Shown: positions 45,592-53,891 of the stretch, piece after piece
Layout of the letters: each line of letters opens with the position of its first letter
Position numbering within the stretch: the stretch's first letter is position 1
From: Streptomyces sp. SCUT-3
Lineage (GTDB): Bacteria > Actinomycetota > Actinomycetes > Streptomycetales > Streptomycetaceae
Assembly: GCF_014083985.1 (NCBI RefSeq)
Contig: NZ_CP046907.1
Span: forward strand, 3,262,501-3,326,500
Direction of reading: 5' to 3'
DNA length: 64,000 nt
Position numbers and translations under genes: made by a program
The notes under the pieces: model-generated
The model's database searches: none
What the model was told of the DNA's origin: nothing
What the model saw: only the letters and a program-made list of their open reading frames with translations

Positions 45592-46788
45592 GTGCCCGAG
45601 AACGCCGACCTGCAGCCTGTCCTCGACCGCGCCGCGGCGGGCGGCCGCATCACCCCGGACGAGGCACTGGAGCTGTACCGCTCCGCCCCCCTGCACGCCC
45701 TGGGCGCGGCGGCGGACGCGGCCCGGCGCCTCCGCTACGCCGGCACCGAGCACATCGCGACGTACATCATCGAGCGGAACATCAACTACACCAACGTCTG
45801 CGTGACCGCCTGCCGGTTCTGCGCCTTCTACGCCCCGCCGAAGAGCGACAAGGGCTGGACGCGCGACCTCGACGACATCCTGCGCCGCTGCGCGGAGACC
45901 GTCGAACTGGGCGGCACCCAGATCATGTTCCAGGGCGGCCACCACCCGGACTTCGGCGTCGAGTACTACGAGGAGCACTTCTCCGCGATCAAGGAGCGCT
46001 TCCCGCAGCTGGTCATCCACTCCCTCGGCGCCTCCGAGGTCGAGCACATGGCCCGCATCTCCAAGGTGTCGGTGGAGGAGGCGATCAGCCGGATCCACGC
46101 GGCCGGCCTGGACTCCTTCGCCGGGGCCGGCGCCGAACTCCTCCCGGAGCGGGCCCGCAGGGCCATCGCCCCGCTGAAGGAGTCCGGCGAGCGCTGGCTG
46201 GAGATCATGGAGACCGCCCACCGCCTGGGCGTGGAGTCCACCTCCACCATGCTCATGGGCACCGGCGAGACCAACGCCGAGCGGATCGAGCACCTGCGGA
46301 TGATCCGCGACGTGCAGGACCGCACCGGCGGCTTCCGCGCCTTCATCCCGTACACCTACCAGCCGGAGAACAACCACCTGAAGGGGCAGACGCAGGCCAC
46401 GCAGTTCGAGTACCTGCGGATGATCGCGATCGCCCGCCTCTTCCTGGACAACGTGGCCCACATCCAGGGCTCGTGGCTGACCACCGGCAAGGAGATCGGC
46501 CAGCTCTCCCTGCACTACGGCGCCGACGACCTCGGCTCGGTGATGCTGGAGGAGAACGTCGTCTCCTCGGCCGGCGCGAAGCACCGCTCCAACCGGCTGG
46601 AGCTGCTCCACCTCATCCGCACCGCCGGACGGGTCCCCGCCCAGCGCTCGACCACCTACGAGCACCTGGTCGTGCACGACGACCCGGCGCACGACCCGGT
46701 CGACGACAAGGTCGTCTCCCACCTGTCCTCCACCGCGATCGAGGGCGGCACGGCCCACCCCGAGCTGAAGCTCGTCGACGCCGACTGA
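45592..46788 (+). CDS. mqnC: cyclic dehypoxanthine futalosine synthase MqnC
   Basis: 398 residues from GTG. Radical SAM enzyme that cyclises dehypoxanthine futalosine. [4Fe-4S] motif CVTACRFCAFYAPPKSDKGW. GGTQIMFQGGHHPDFG, SLGASEVEHMARIS, STSTMLMGTGETNAERIEHL and FIPYTYQPENNHL are typical. It shares fold and some motifs with MqnE, but the motif surroundings and the GHHP segment separate them. The MqnB and MqnD steps are not encoded in the window. Confidence 0.95.
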   Translation: MPENADLQPVLDRAAAGGRITPDEALELYRSAPLHALGAAADAARRLRYAGTEHIATYIIERNINYTNVCVTACRFCAFYAPPKSDKGWTRDLDDILRRCAETVELGGTQIMFQGGHHPDFGVEYYEEHFSAIKERFPQLVIHSLGASEVEHMARISKVSVEEAISRIHAAGLDSFAGAGAELLPERARRAIAPLKESGERWLEIMETAHRLGVESTSTMLMGTGETNAERIEHLRMIRDVQDRTGGFRAFIPYTYQPENNHLKGQTQATQFEYLRMIAIARLFLDNVAHIQGSWLTTGKEIGQLSLHYGADDLGSVMLEENVVSSAGAKHRSNRLELLHLIRTAGRVPAQRSTTYEHLVVHDDPAHDPVDDKVVSHLSSTAIEGGTAHPELKLVDAD

Positions 46789-46807
46789 CCCGCGCGGGAG
46801 CCGCCGC

Positions 46808-47536
46808 ATGCTGACCGTCCACGCCGCCCCCGTCGTCCAGGCCTCCGCCACCGCCCTGCCCCTGCCGGACGGTGCGGTGGCCGTCGAGGACGGCAGGGTC
46901 GTCTCCGTCGGGCCGCTCGCCGACCTGACGGACCAGTACCCCGGGGCGCGGGTGCGCCACTGGCCCGGGGTCCTGCTGCCCGGACTCGTCAACCGCAGCG
47001 GGCACGCCCTGCTGGAGGAGGCCTACCACCCGGACCCGCGCGAGGCCGACGAGCTCGGCACCCTTCCCCTGCGCGGGGAGGCGCTGGCGGCCCTGGGGAT
47101 GACCGAGGAGCGCTGGGGCGCCGGTGCCCGGCGCGGGCTCCAGCGGATGATGAGCCACGGCGCCACCGCCGTCTCCGGGCCCTTCCACCGCCCCGCCGTG
47201 CGTACGGCGGTGGCCCGTTCCGGCCTCGTCGTCGTCCCCCGGGAGGCACCGCCCGGCGTCCCCGCCCGCCTCCCGGCCCCCGGGGAGGGGCCGGCCGAAC
47301 TCGCGCCGCTGGCCATGGGCCACCCGCGCTCCGTGCTGGGCGGGGCGCTCGCGCCCGGCGCCCGCGCCGACCTGGCGGTCTTCGACGTCCCCGTCGACCG
47401 CGACGCCGTCGTGCGCGCCGCGGAGGAGGGCCTCAACGCCCTGTGGGACGTGCTGAGCGAGTACGGTTCCGGCGCCCCGGCCCGCGCCGCCACGGCCACG
47501 GTCCTGGGCGGCCGCCTCGTCCACCGCCTGCGGTGA
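46808..47536 (+). CDS. imidazolonepropionase-like (amidohydrolase-related) protein
   Basis: 242 residues. Looks like a shortened amidohydrolase: LPDGAVAVEDGRVVSVGP is the N-terminal sandwich strand pattern, and LGGALAPGARADLAVFDVP the C-terminal one. Where active enzymes have PGFVNAHTH, this one reads PGLVNRSGHALLEE, lacking the HxH metal ligands, and the barrel between is short. It is therefore probably not a metal hydrolase. Located 19 bp after mqnC, so likely in the same operon; its role is unknown. Confidence 0.68.
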   Translation: MLTVHAAPVVQASATALPLPDGAVAVEDGRVVSVGPLADLTDQYPGARVRHWPGVLLPGLVNRSGHALLEEAYHPDPREADELGTLPLRGEALAALGMTEERWGAGARRGLQRMMSHGATAVSGPFHRPAVRTAVARSGLVVVPREAPPGVPARLPAPGEGPAELAPLAMGHPRSVLGGALAPGARADLAVFDVPVDRDAVVRAAEEGLNALWDVLSEYGSGAPARAATATVLGGRLVHRLR

Positions 47537-47638
47537 ACCCGCCGCGGCCCGCCCCCGGTGCGCCGCGTCCCCGCCGCGGCCCGGCCGCCGCGCCTCCCTC
47601 GGACCCCTGAGCCCCGCGGCGCCCCCCGACGGTGAACA

Positions 47639-48340
47639 ATGGGCAGCGTGACCCGAGCCTCCCTGGACAAGCAGCCGCAGGAAGTCGCCCAGATGTTCGA
47701 CGGCGTGGCGGCCAAGTACGACCTCACCAACGACGTGCTGTCCCTGGGGCAGGCCCGGTTGTGGCGCAGGGCCGTCGCCCGGGCCGTGGACGCCCGCCCG
47801 GGCATGCGCGTCCTCGACCTCGGGGCCGGCACCGGCACCTCCTCCCTGCCCTTCGCCGAGGCCGGGGCGGACGTCGTCCCCTGCGACTTCTCCCTCGGCA
47901 TGCTGCGCGAGGGCAAGCGCCGCAACCCCTGGCTGCCGCTGACCGCCGGCGACGCCACCCGCCTGCCCTTCGCCGACGACGCCTTCGACGCCGTCACCAT
48001 CTCCTTCGCCCTGCGCAACGTCCACGACCCGGACGCCGCCCTGCGCGAGATGCTGCGGGTGACCAGGCCCGGCGGCCGGGTCGTGGTCTGCGAGTTCAGC
48101 CACCCCACCTGGGCGCCGTTCCGCACCGTCTACACCGAGTACCTGATGCGGGCCCTGCCGCCGGTGGCCACCGCCGTCAGCAGCAACCCCGACGCCTACG
48201 TCTACCTCGCCGAGTCGATCCGGGCCTGGCCGGACCAGCCCGCCTTCGCCCGCCGCATGCAGCAGGCCGGCTGGGGCAAGGTCGCCTGGCGGAACCTCAC
48301 CGGCGGCGTCGTCGCCCTCCACCGCGCCACCGCACCCTGA
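47639..48340 (+). CDS. menG: demethylmenaquinone methyltransferase
   Basis: 233 residues. SAM-dependent methyltransferase that performs the last step of menaquinone synthesis. Signature blocks: [20 protein letters not shown], the SAM-binding [46 protein letters not shown] and [15 protein letters not shown] start; a GTG three codons later ([10 protein letters not shown]) is an alternative. Belongs with the surrounding Mqn genes and the downstream MenJ-like reductase. Confidence 0.94.
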   Translation: MGSVTRASLDKQPQEVAQMFDGVAAKYDLTNDVLSLGQARLWRRAVARAVDARPGMRVLDLGAGTGTSSLPFAEAGADVVPCDFSLGMLREGKRRNPWLPLTAGDATRLPFADDAFDAVTISFALRNVHDPDAALREMLRVTRPGGRVVVCEFSHPTWAPFRTVYTEYLMRALPPVATAVSSNPDAYVYLAESIRAWPDQPAFARRMQQAGWGKVAWRNLTGGVVALHRATAP

Positions 48341-48419
48341 ACGGCCCTGCCCTGAACGGCCCTGCCGGGGGCGGGTGGTGACGCGGGCCGGGGCATGACG
48401 CGGGACCGTCCGTGACGCG

Positions 48420-48460
48420 GCGGGAGGGCCGTTCCGCCGGCGCGCGGACGGCCCTCCCGC
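48420..48460 (+). terminator. terminator after menG
   Basis: Perfect 13-bp arms GCGGGAGGGCCGT / ACGGCCCTCCCGC with a 15-nt loop. Three TGACGCGG copies about 17 bp apart lie just before it (48379-48419). Confidence 0.78.
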
Positions 48461-48615
48461 CTCCCGTACGCCGCGAACACCCGACCGCGCGCCGCGAACA
48501 CCCGTTCCCGAAGCCCCCGGTGGCCGCCCGACCGCCTCTCGGCAGGGGGTCGGCGGCCTCATAGACTCGACCAGCCGAACCCTGAACAGCCGAACCGCCC
48601 GACGGGAGAACCGCC

Positions 48616-49902
48616 GTGTCCGAGTCCCTCGCCTCCGACCGCAGCGCCGATGTGATCGTCGTCGGGGCCGGCCCCGCCGGTTCGGCGACCGCCTACCACC
48701 TGGCCAGGGCAGGGCTCGACGTCCTCCTCCTGGAGAAGACCGCCTTCCCGCGCGAGAAGGTGTGCGGCGACGGCCTGACCCCGCGCGCCACCAAGCAGCT
48801 CGTCGGCATGGGCATCGACATCTCCGAGGAGGCCGGCTGGCTGCGCAACAAGGGCCTGCGGATCATCGGCGGCGGGCACCGCATCCAGTTGGACTGGCCC
48901 GAGCTGTCGGCCTACCCGAACTACGGACTGGTGCGCCGCCGCGAGGACTTCGACGAGATGCTGGCCCGCCAGGCCCAGAAGGCCGGCGCCCGCCTGTACG
49001 AGCGGTGCAACGTCGGGTCCCCCATCCTGGACGACCGCACCGGGCGGATCATCGGCGTCGAGGCCAAGCTCGGCGAGGAGAAGGCCCCCGCCTCCTTCCA
49101 CGCCCCGATCGTGGTCGCCGCCGACGGCAACTCCACCCGGCTCTCCCTCGGCATGGGCCTGCACCGCCGCGAGGACCGCCCGATGGGCGTCGCCGTGCGC
49201 ACCTACTTCACCTCGCCCCGGCACGACGACGACTACCTCGAGTCCTGGCTGGAACTGTGGGACCGGCGCGGCCCCCAGGACCGCCTGCTGCCCGGCTACG
49301 GCTGGATCTTCGGCATGGGCGACGGCACCTCCAACGTCGGCCTGGGCATCCTCAACAGCAGCAGCGCCTTCAAGGAGCTGGACTGGCGCGAGGTCCTCAA
49401 GGCCTGGTGCGCCTCCATGCCGGAGGAGTGGGGCTACTCCGAGGAGAACATGACCGGCCCCATCCGCGGCGCCGCCCTGCCGATGGCCTTCAACCGGCAG
49501 CCGCACTACACCCGCGGCCTGCTGCTCGTCGGCGACGCCGGCGGCATGGTCAACCCGTTCAACGGCGAGGGCATCGCCTACGCGATGGAGTCCGGTGAGA
49601 TCGCCGCCCGGGTCATCGTCCAGGCACACGCCCGCGCCACCGCCGCCCAGCGCGAACTGGCCCTCCAGAGCTACCCGCGGGTCCTCAAGGACACCTACGG
49701 CGGCTACTACACGCTCGGCCGGGCGTTCGTGAAGCTCATCGGCAACCCGACGGTCATGAAGATCGCCGCCCAGCGCGGCCTCTCCCACCCCCTGCTGATG
49801 AAGTTCACCCTCAAGATGCTCGCCAACCTCACCGACCCCACCGGCGGCGACGCCATGGACCGCATCATCAACGGCCTGGCCAAGGTCGCCCCCCGCGCCT
49901 GA
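48616..49902 (+). CDS. geranylgeranyl-reductase family flavoprotein, MenJ-like
   Basis: 428 residues from GTG. FAD-binding GAGPAGSATAYHLARAGLDV, then EKTAFPREKVCGDGLTPRA and GLLLVGDAGGMVNPFNGEG, the hallmark of geranylgeranyl reductases. In Mycobacterium the equivalent next to the menaquinone methyltransferase is MenJ, which saturates one isoprene unit of menaquinone. The same neighbourhood (menG, then this gene, then nuo) supports that role. Other polyprenyl substrates cannot be excluded. Confidence 0.9.
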   Translation: MSESLASDRSADVIVVGAGPAGSATAYHLARAGLDVLLLEKTAFPREKVCGDGLTPRATKQLVGMGIDISEEAGWLRNKGLRIIGGGHRIQLDWPELSAYPNYGLVRRREDFDEMLARQAQKAGARLYERCNVGSPILDDRTGRIIGVEAKLGEEKAPASFHAPIVVAADGNSTRLSLGMGLHRREDRPMGVAVRTYFTSPRHDDDYLESWLELWDRRGPQDRLLPGYGWIFGMGDGTSNVGLGILNSSSAFKELDWREVLKAWCASMPEEWGYSEENMTGPIRGAALPMAFNRQPHYTRGLLLVGDAGGMVNPFNGEGIAYAMESGEIAARVIVQAHARATAAQRELALQSYPRVLKDTYGGYYTLGRAFVKLIGNPTVMKIAAQRGLSHPLLMKFTLKMLANLTDPTGGDAMDRIINGLAKVAPRA

Positions 49903-49972
49903 CGCCCTTCCCCCTGCCCCCGCCCTCCCGCGGCGGATCGGCACGGCCGCACCCCGCCGACCGGTACGCGGA

Positions 49973-50007
49973 TCCCGGCAGTCGTCCGGACCGGACGACT
50001 GCCGGGA
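49973..50007 (+). terminator. terminator palindrome after the MenJ-like gene
   Basis: A 35-bp perfect palindrome with one central base (arms begin TCCCGGCAGTCGTCC). In RNA it would fold to a long hairpin with a small loop. Position 70 bp past the stop favours a terminator. Confidence 0.75.
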
Positions 50008-50078
50008 CCTGACATGACCGCGGCGGCCCGCCCGTCCTTACGGTGAACCCGCATCCGTGGAGCACCCGGGAGGGGGAC

Positions 50079-50651
50079 ATGGCGGGGAAACACCGGCGGA
50101 GGAAACCGTGGCTGCGGTGGCGGCCGGTCTGGGACGAGCGGCTCACGACTCCCCGGCAGGACTGGCCCACAGCCCGCCTCTGGGGCATACGCGTCTGCCT
50201 CGCCCTCGTCGGCGCGGCGATGGCGCTGCTGGGGGTCTGCCTCGCGGCCCTCGGGGCGGTCGGCCTCACCGTGCTCGCCGGGGCCGCGGGCACACCGGGG
50301 ACGCTGGAGGTGGCCGAGTGCGGGGAGAGGCATGAGGGCAGGGGCGGCACTTACGAGTGGTGCACGGGTCGCTTTGTCCCCGACGGGGGCGGGGCGGTCG
50401 ACGAGGACGCCGAGGTGAACGTGGGCGGCGTCCGTACCGGGGACGTCCTCGCCGTCCGTCGCACTCCCCACGGCGACCACCTGTTGCCGGGCCCCGCCGT
50501 CGTCGGCGAGCTCGTGGTCCTGATTCTCGCCGGGGCGGTCGGCGGGATCGTTCCCGGTGCGGGGGCCGTCCGGCGGGCCGTCCGGGTGGGGTTCCAGGAC
50601 CAGTGGCTGCCCTACCGGGAGCGGGAGGGGGCCGGAGGAGCAGCGGCCTGA
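50079..50651 (+). CDS. hypothetical membrane protein
   Basis: 190 residues from ATG behind GGGAGGGGG; an in-frame GTG 36 bp upstream is less likely. Basic N-terminus, one hydrophobic region of two merged helices (about 40-72), an external-looking loop with two Cys (VAECGERHEG, YEWCTGRF) that may form a disulfide, and a last helix at about 140-160 (VVGELVVLILAGAVGGIVPGA). No family recognised. The layout recalls the DUF3592-type small membrane proteins. Function unknown. Confidence 0.68.
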   Translation: MAGKHRRRKPWLRWRPVWDERLTTPRQDWPTARLWGIRVCLALVGAAMALLGVCLAALGAVGLTVLAGAAGTPGTLEVAECGERHEGRGGTYEWCTGRFVPDGGGAVDEDAEVNVGGVRTGDVLAVRRTPHGDHLLPGPAVVGELVVLILAGAVGGIVPGAGAVRRAVRVGFQDQWLPYREREGAGGAAA

Positions 50652-50806
50652 CGGAGGTCCGGACGGGGGAACGTGACGTCTTCGGCGGCGGGGAAGGGCC
50701 GGCCCGGGCCGCTGCGCGCAGCGCGGACCGCCCGGGAGACGGGCCGGGCGTATCACATCGCGGAAAACTACGTGGGTCGTACATCTTCCTTTCGTAAGGT
50801 GGAGGC

Positions 50807-52009
50807 ATGACCCGTGCCGCCCTGCCCCCGATCGCCGCCCGCGCCGCCTCCGTCGGCTCCTCGCCCGTGCGCGACATCCTGGCGCTCACCGCCCGCCCCG
50901 AGGTGGTCTCGTTCGCGGGCGGCCTGCCCGCGCCCGAACTGTTCGACGCCGAGGGCATCAGGGCCGCCTACGACCGCGTCCTGGCCGAGGCCCCGGCACG
51001 GGCCCTGCAGTACTCGACCACCGAGGGCGACCCGCAACTGCGCGCGGCCGTGGCGGCCCGGCTGAGCGGGCGCGGCCTGCCCACCGCCGCCGGCGACCTG
51101 CTCGTCACCACCGGCTCCCAGCAGGCGCTCACCCTGGTCGCCCACACGCTCCTGGAACCCGGGGACACGGTGCTCGTCGAGGACCCCGGCTACCTCGCCT
51201 CGCTCCAGTGCTTCGCCGCCGCGGGCGCACGGGTGGTCCCGGTGCCTACCGACGACGACGGCCTCGAACCGGCGGCCCTGGAGGAGATCGCGGCCCGGGA
51301 ACGCCCCAAGCTGCTCTACCTCGTGCCGACCTTCCAGAACCCCACCGGCCGCACGCTCCCCGCCGCTCGCCGCCGGGCGGTCGCAAAGGCCGCCGCCCGG
51401 CACGGCTTCCGGATCGTCGAGGACGACCCGTACGGCGAACTGCGCTACGACGGCGAGCCCGTGCCGTGGATCGCCGCGCTGCCGGAGGCGTCGGACCGCA
51501 CGGTCCTGCTCGGCTCGTTCTCCAAGATCATGGCCCCGGGGCTGCGGCTCGGCTTCCTGCGGGCCCCCGCCGGGCTGCTCCGGGCCTGCGCGGTCGCCAA
51601 GCAGTCGGCCGACCTGCACACCTCGACCGTCGACCAGGCCGCCGCCGCCCGCTACCTGCGCGACCGGGACCTCGACGCGCACGTGGCGCGCGTCCGCACC
51701 GCCTACCGCGAGCGCCGCGACGCGCTGCTCGACGGCCTGCCGGACGCCCTGCCGCCCGGCAGCCGCTGGAACCGGCCGGAGGGCGGCATGTTCGTCTGGG
51801 TGCGGCTCCCCGACGGCCACGACGCGACACGGCTGCTGCCGGCCGCGGTCGCCCACGACGTGGCGTACGTGCCGGGCGCCCCCTTCTACGCCGGCGAACC
51901 GGACCCGGCGACCCTGCGCATGTCCTTCACCGCACACCCGCCGGAGGAGATCCGCGAGGGCCTGCGCCGCCTGGCGAAGGCGTTCGCCGAAGGGCCCTCG
52001 GAGGACTGA
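50807..52009 (+). CDS. PLP-dependent aminotransferase (class I, 2-aminoadipate/MocR-like)
   Basis: 400 residues. Fold-type I aminotransferase. VSFAGGLPAPELFD near the start and LQYSTTEGDPQLRAAVAARL are the start pattern of the AAT/2-aminoadipate-transaminase subgroup. PTFQNPTGRTLP, IVEDDPYGELRYDG and the PLP lysine in LLGSFSKIMAPGLRLGF complete the site. No DNA-binding domain is attached. Substrate uncertain: aminoadipate, aromatic or branched-chain amino acids. Stands alone on the plus strand. Confidence 0.9.
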   Translation: MTRAALPPIAARAASVGSSPVRDILALTARPEVVSFAGGLPAPELFDAEGIRAAYDRVLAEAPARALQYSTTEGDPQLRAAVAARLSGRGLPTAAGDLLVTTGSQQALTLVAHTLLEPGDTVLVEDPGYLASLQCFAAAGARVVPVPTDDDGLEPAALEEIAARERPKLLYLVPTFQNPTGRTLPAARRRAVAKAAARHGFRIVEDDPYGELRYDGEPVPWIAALPEASDRTVLLGSFSKIMAPGLRLGFLRAPAGLLRACAVAKQSADLHTSTVDQAAAARYLRDRDLDAHVARVRTAYRERRDALLDGLPDALPPGSRWNRPEGGMFVWVRLPDGHDATRLLPAAVAHDVAYVPGAPFYAGEPDPATLRMSFTAHPPEEIREGLRRLAKAFAEGPSED

Positions 52010-52160
52010 CCGGCCGGGACGGTGACGGAACGGGCCGGGGGAGCGGGGGGAAACACGGAGGCGGTGCGGCGGGGCGATCGGCTGCCCGTGCCGGCGGCCC
52101 GCGAACGTGACCGTCCGCGGGACCGTCCCTGCGCCCACCGGCCGGGAGGCGCGGCGCCGG

Positions 52161-52220
52161 CCCCGCGGGAGCGTGACGTGCTTCGCGGAACCGTGACGTG
52201 CCCCGCGGGAGCGTGACGTG
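52161..52220. repeat. 20-bp tandem repeat, three copies
   Basis: Copies 1 and 3 are identical (CCCCGCGGGAGCGTGACGTG); copy 2 is CTTCGCGGAACCGTGACGTG. Shorter variants (CGCGAACGTGACCGT) precede the array. It lies between the convergent aminotransferase and ferredoxin genes, just before their shared terminator. Confidence 0.88.
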
Positions 52221-52230
52221 CGCCGCGCAC

Positions 52231-52268
52231 GCGGGAGCCCCCGCCGACGCACGGCGGGGGCCTCCCGC
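52231..52268. terminator. bidirectional terminator between aminotransferase and ferredoxin genes
   Basis: Arms GCGGGAGCCCCCGCCG / CGGCGGGGGCCTCCCGC pair over 16 bp with one bulge and a 5-nt loop. Confidence 0.78.
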
Positions 52269-52290
52269 CCCGGGTGCGGCCGCCCCGGCG

Positions 52291-52512
52291 TCAGGAGCCG
52301 CCGGACTCCGGCTCGTGGAGGGTGATCGCCCCGGAGGGGCAGAGACCGGCGGCCGTCCGCGCGGCCGCGCGACGGGCGGTGGACGGCTCGGTGCGCAGCA
52401 GGAGCACGCGGCCGTCGTCGGGGTCCTGGTCGAAGACCTCGGGGGCGGTCAGAGCGCACATCCCGGCGCCGATGCAGCGCTCACGGTCGACGCGCAGGCG
52501 CGTCGGCCTCAT
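52291..52512 (-). CDS. [3Fe-4S] ferredoxin, P450 redox partner
   Basis: 73 residues. LRVDRERCIGAGMCALTAPEVF and GLCPSGAI give a C-x5-C...CP pattern that binds a [3Fe-4S] cluster, the standard electron donor for class I bacterial P450s. Its ATG overlaps the P450 stop (ATGA), so both are translated together and the pair forms a functional unit. No ferredoxin reductase gene is adjacent. Confidence 0.94.
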   Translation of the reverse strand: MRPTRLRVDRERCIGAGMCALTAPEVFDQDPDDGRVLLLRTEPSTARRAAARTAAGLCPSGAITLHEPESGGS

Positions 52513-53708
52513 GCGTCCTCCTCGCCCCAGGCGACCGGCAGGCTCTTCACCCCGTAGATGTCCGCGGTCTCCGGGCGCAGGCCGACCTCTTCGGCCGGCA
52601 CGGCCAGGCGCAGCGTGGGGAAGCGGTCGATCAGCGCGCGGAACGCGACCCGCATCTCCACGCGGGCCAGTTGCTGACCCAGGCACTGGTGGATGCCGTG
52701 GCCGAAGGCCAGGTGCCCGCCCTGCCGCCTCCGGAGGTCGAGCACGTGGGGATCGGCGAAGCGCTCGGGGTCGCGGTTGGCGGTGTTGTACGACAGGACG
52801 ACCGTCGTGCCGGCCTCGATGGTCCGGCCGTCCAGCTCGACGTCCACCAGTGCCGTCCGCATGAACGTCTTGGCGACGCTCAGGTACCGCAGCAGTTCCT
52901 CCACGGCCCCGTCGACGAGCGCGGGATCGGCGCGCAGCGCGGCCAGTTGCCCCGGGTTCTGCAGCAGGGCGAAGGTGCCGAGGGCGAGCATGTTCGCGGT
53001 GGTGTCGAACCCGGCCGCCAGCAGGATCAGGCTGATCCCCTTCAGCTCCTCGTCGGTCAGATCGCTGTGGGTGAGGTCGCTGAGCACGTCGTCGGTGGGG
53101 TTCGCGCGCTTGGCGGCCACCAAGTCCGCGAGGTACTCCTGGGTCGCGGTGTAGGCCGCGATCAGCTCCTCCTCGCCCGTCTCCCCGCCGAGGAACGTCT
53201 CGATCTGCTCCTGGAAGGAGCCCCGGTCCCCGTACGGCACGCCGAGGAGCTCGCAGATGACGATGGCGGGGACGGGCCTGGCGAACGCGGTCACCAGGTC
53301 CGTCGGCGGCCCGGCCTCCTCCATGGCGTCCAGGCAGTCCGCGGTGACCTGCTCGACGCGCTCTGTGAGCAGGCGCATCCGCCGCACGGTGAACCTGCCC
53401 GCCAGGGGTTTGCGGTAGCGCCCGTGCTGCGGCTCGTCCATGAGGAGGAACTCGCCGGGCGGGGCCGGAGGAAGCTCGTGGTCGACCACGTTCAGGAGCT
53501 CTTTGCGCGAGCTGAACCGCGGGTCGGCCAGGACCGACCTGACGAGGTCGTACCCGGTGATCAGCCAGCCGGGCTTTCCGCCGGGGTGGGTGAAGCGGCT
53601 GACGGGGCCGTGCCGGCGGGCGTCGAGCAGCTCGGCCGGAGGGTCGAAGGGGCAGCCGGGCCGACGCGCCGTCGGCAGCGTCGTGACGGCGTGGAGGGAT
53701 TCACCCAT
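52509..53708 (-). CDS. cytochrome P450 (CYP105-like)
   Basis: 399 residues starting at the second ATG, which has GAGGA at 6-nt spacing; the ATG 6 bp upstream abuts it. Oxygen-activation motif LLAAGFDTTANM in helix I, EELLR as the ExxR motif of helix K, and haem loop FGHGIHQCLGQQLAR with the Cys thiolate ligand. FLLMDEPQHGRYRKPLAGRFT is the typical B-C region of soluble bacterial P450s. Partner ferredoxin downstream, divergent regulator upstream. No biosynthetic cluster is nearby, so it may detoxify or modify an environmental compound. Confidence 0.94.
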   Translation of the reverse strand: MGESLHAVTTLPTARRPGCPFDPPAELLDARRHGPVSRFTHPGGKPGWLITGYDLVRSVLADPRFSSRKELLNVVDHELPPAPPGEFLLMDEPQHGRYRKPLAGRFTVRRMRLLTERVEQVTADCLDAMEEAGPPTDLVTAFARPVPAIVICELLGVPYGDRGSFQEQIETFLGGETGEEELIAAYTATQEYLADLVAAKRANPTDDVLSDLTHSDLTDEELKGISLILLAAGFDTTANMLALGTFALLQNPGQLAALRADPALVDGAVEELLRYLSVAKTFMRTALVDVELDGRTIEAGTTVVLSYNTANRDPERFADPHVLDLRRRQGGHLAFGHGIHQCLGQQLARVEMRVAFRALIDRFPTLRLAVPAEEVGLRPETADIYGVKSLPVAWGEEDA

Positions 53709-53891
53709 GGCCATTCCTCGTCTCGCGGCAGCATCTGTTTAACATATTTCGAAAGCTACGGTGCATTCATAATTTCGTCAATTGACTTCATGTTGTTTTC
53801 CCAGTTCAAGGGCGTTAAATTGATGCAATGGCGCTGGGTGCGAATGCAATAGTTCGTTGCAATGGATGACGACGAAGGCAATACTGGAGGC
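53709..53891. promoter_or_regulatory. divergent promoters and operators of the P450 operon and its regulator
   Basis: The most A/T-rich short region in the second half of the window. Minus-strand promoter for the P450: TTGACG (53781-53776), 17 bp, TAGCTT (53758-53753). Plus-strand promoter for the regulator: TTGTTT (53793-53798), 17 bp, TAAATT (53816-53821). The palindrome GTCAATTGAC (53777-53786) overlaps the P450 -35 box. Several TGCAAT elements follow, including the inverted pair TGCAA-N7-TTGCA (53845-53861) just before the regulator start. Good candidates for binding sites of the divergent regulator. Confidence 0.65.

Noticed and set aside
49973-50007. 35-bp perfect palindrome as an operator
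   Set aside because: Its place soon after the stop codon of the MenJ-like gene, and similar hairpins after other genes here, make a terminator the simpler reading.
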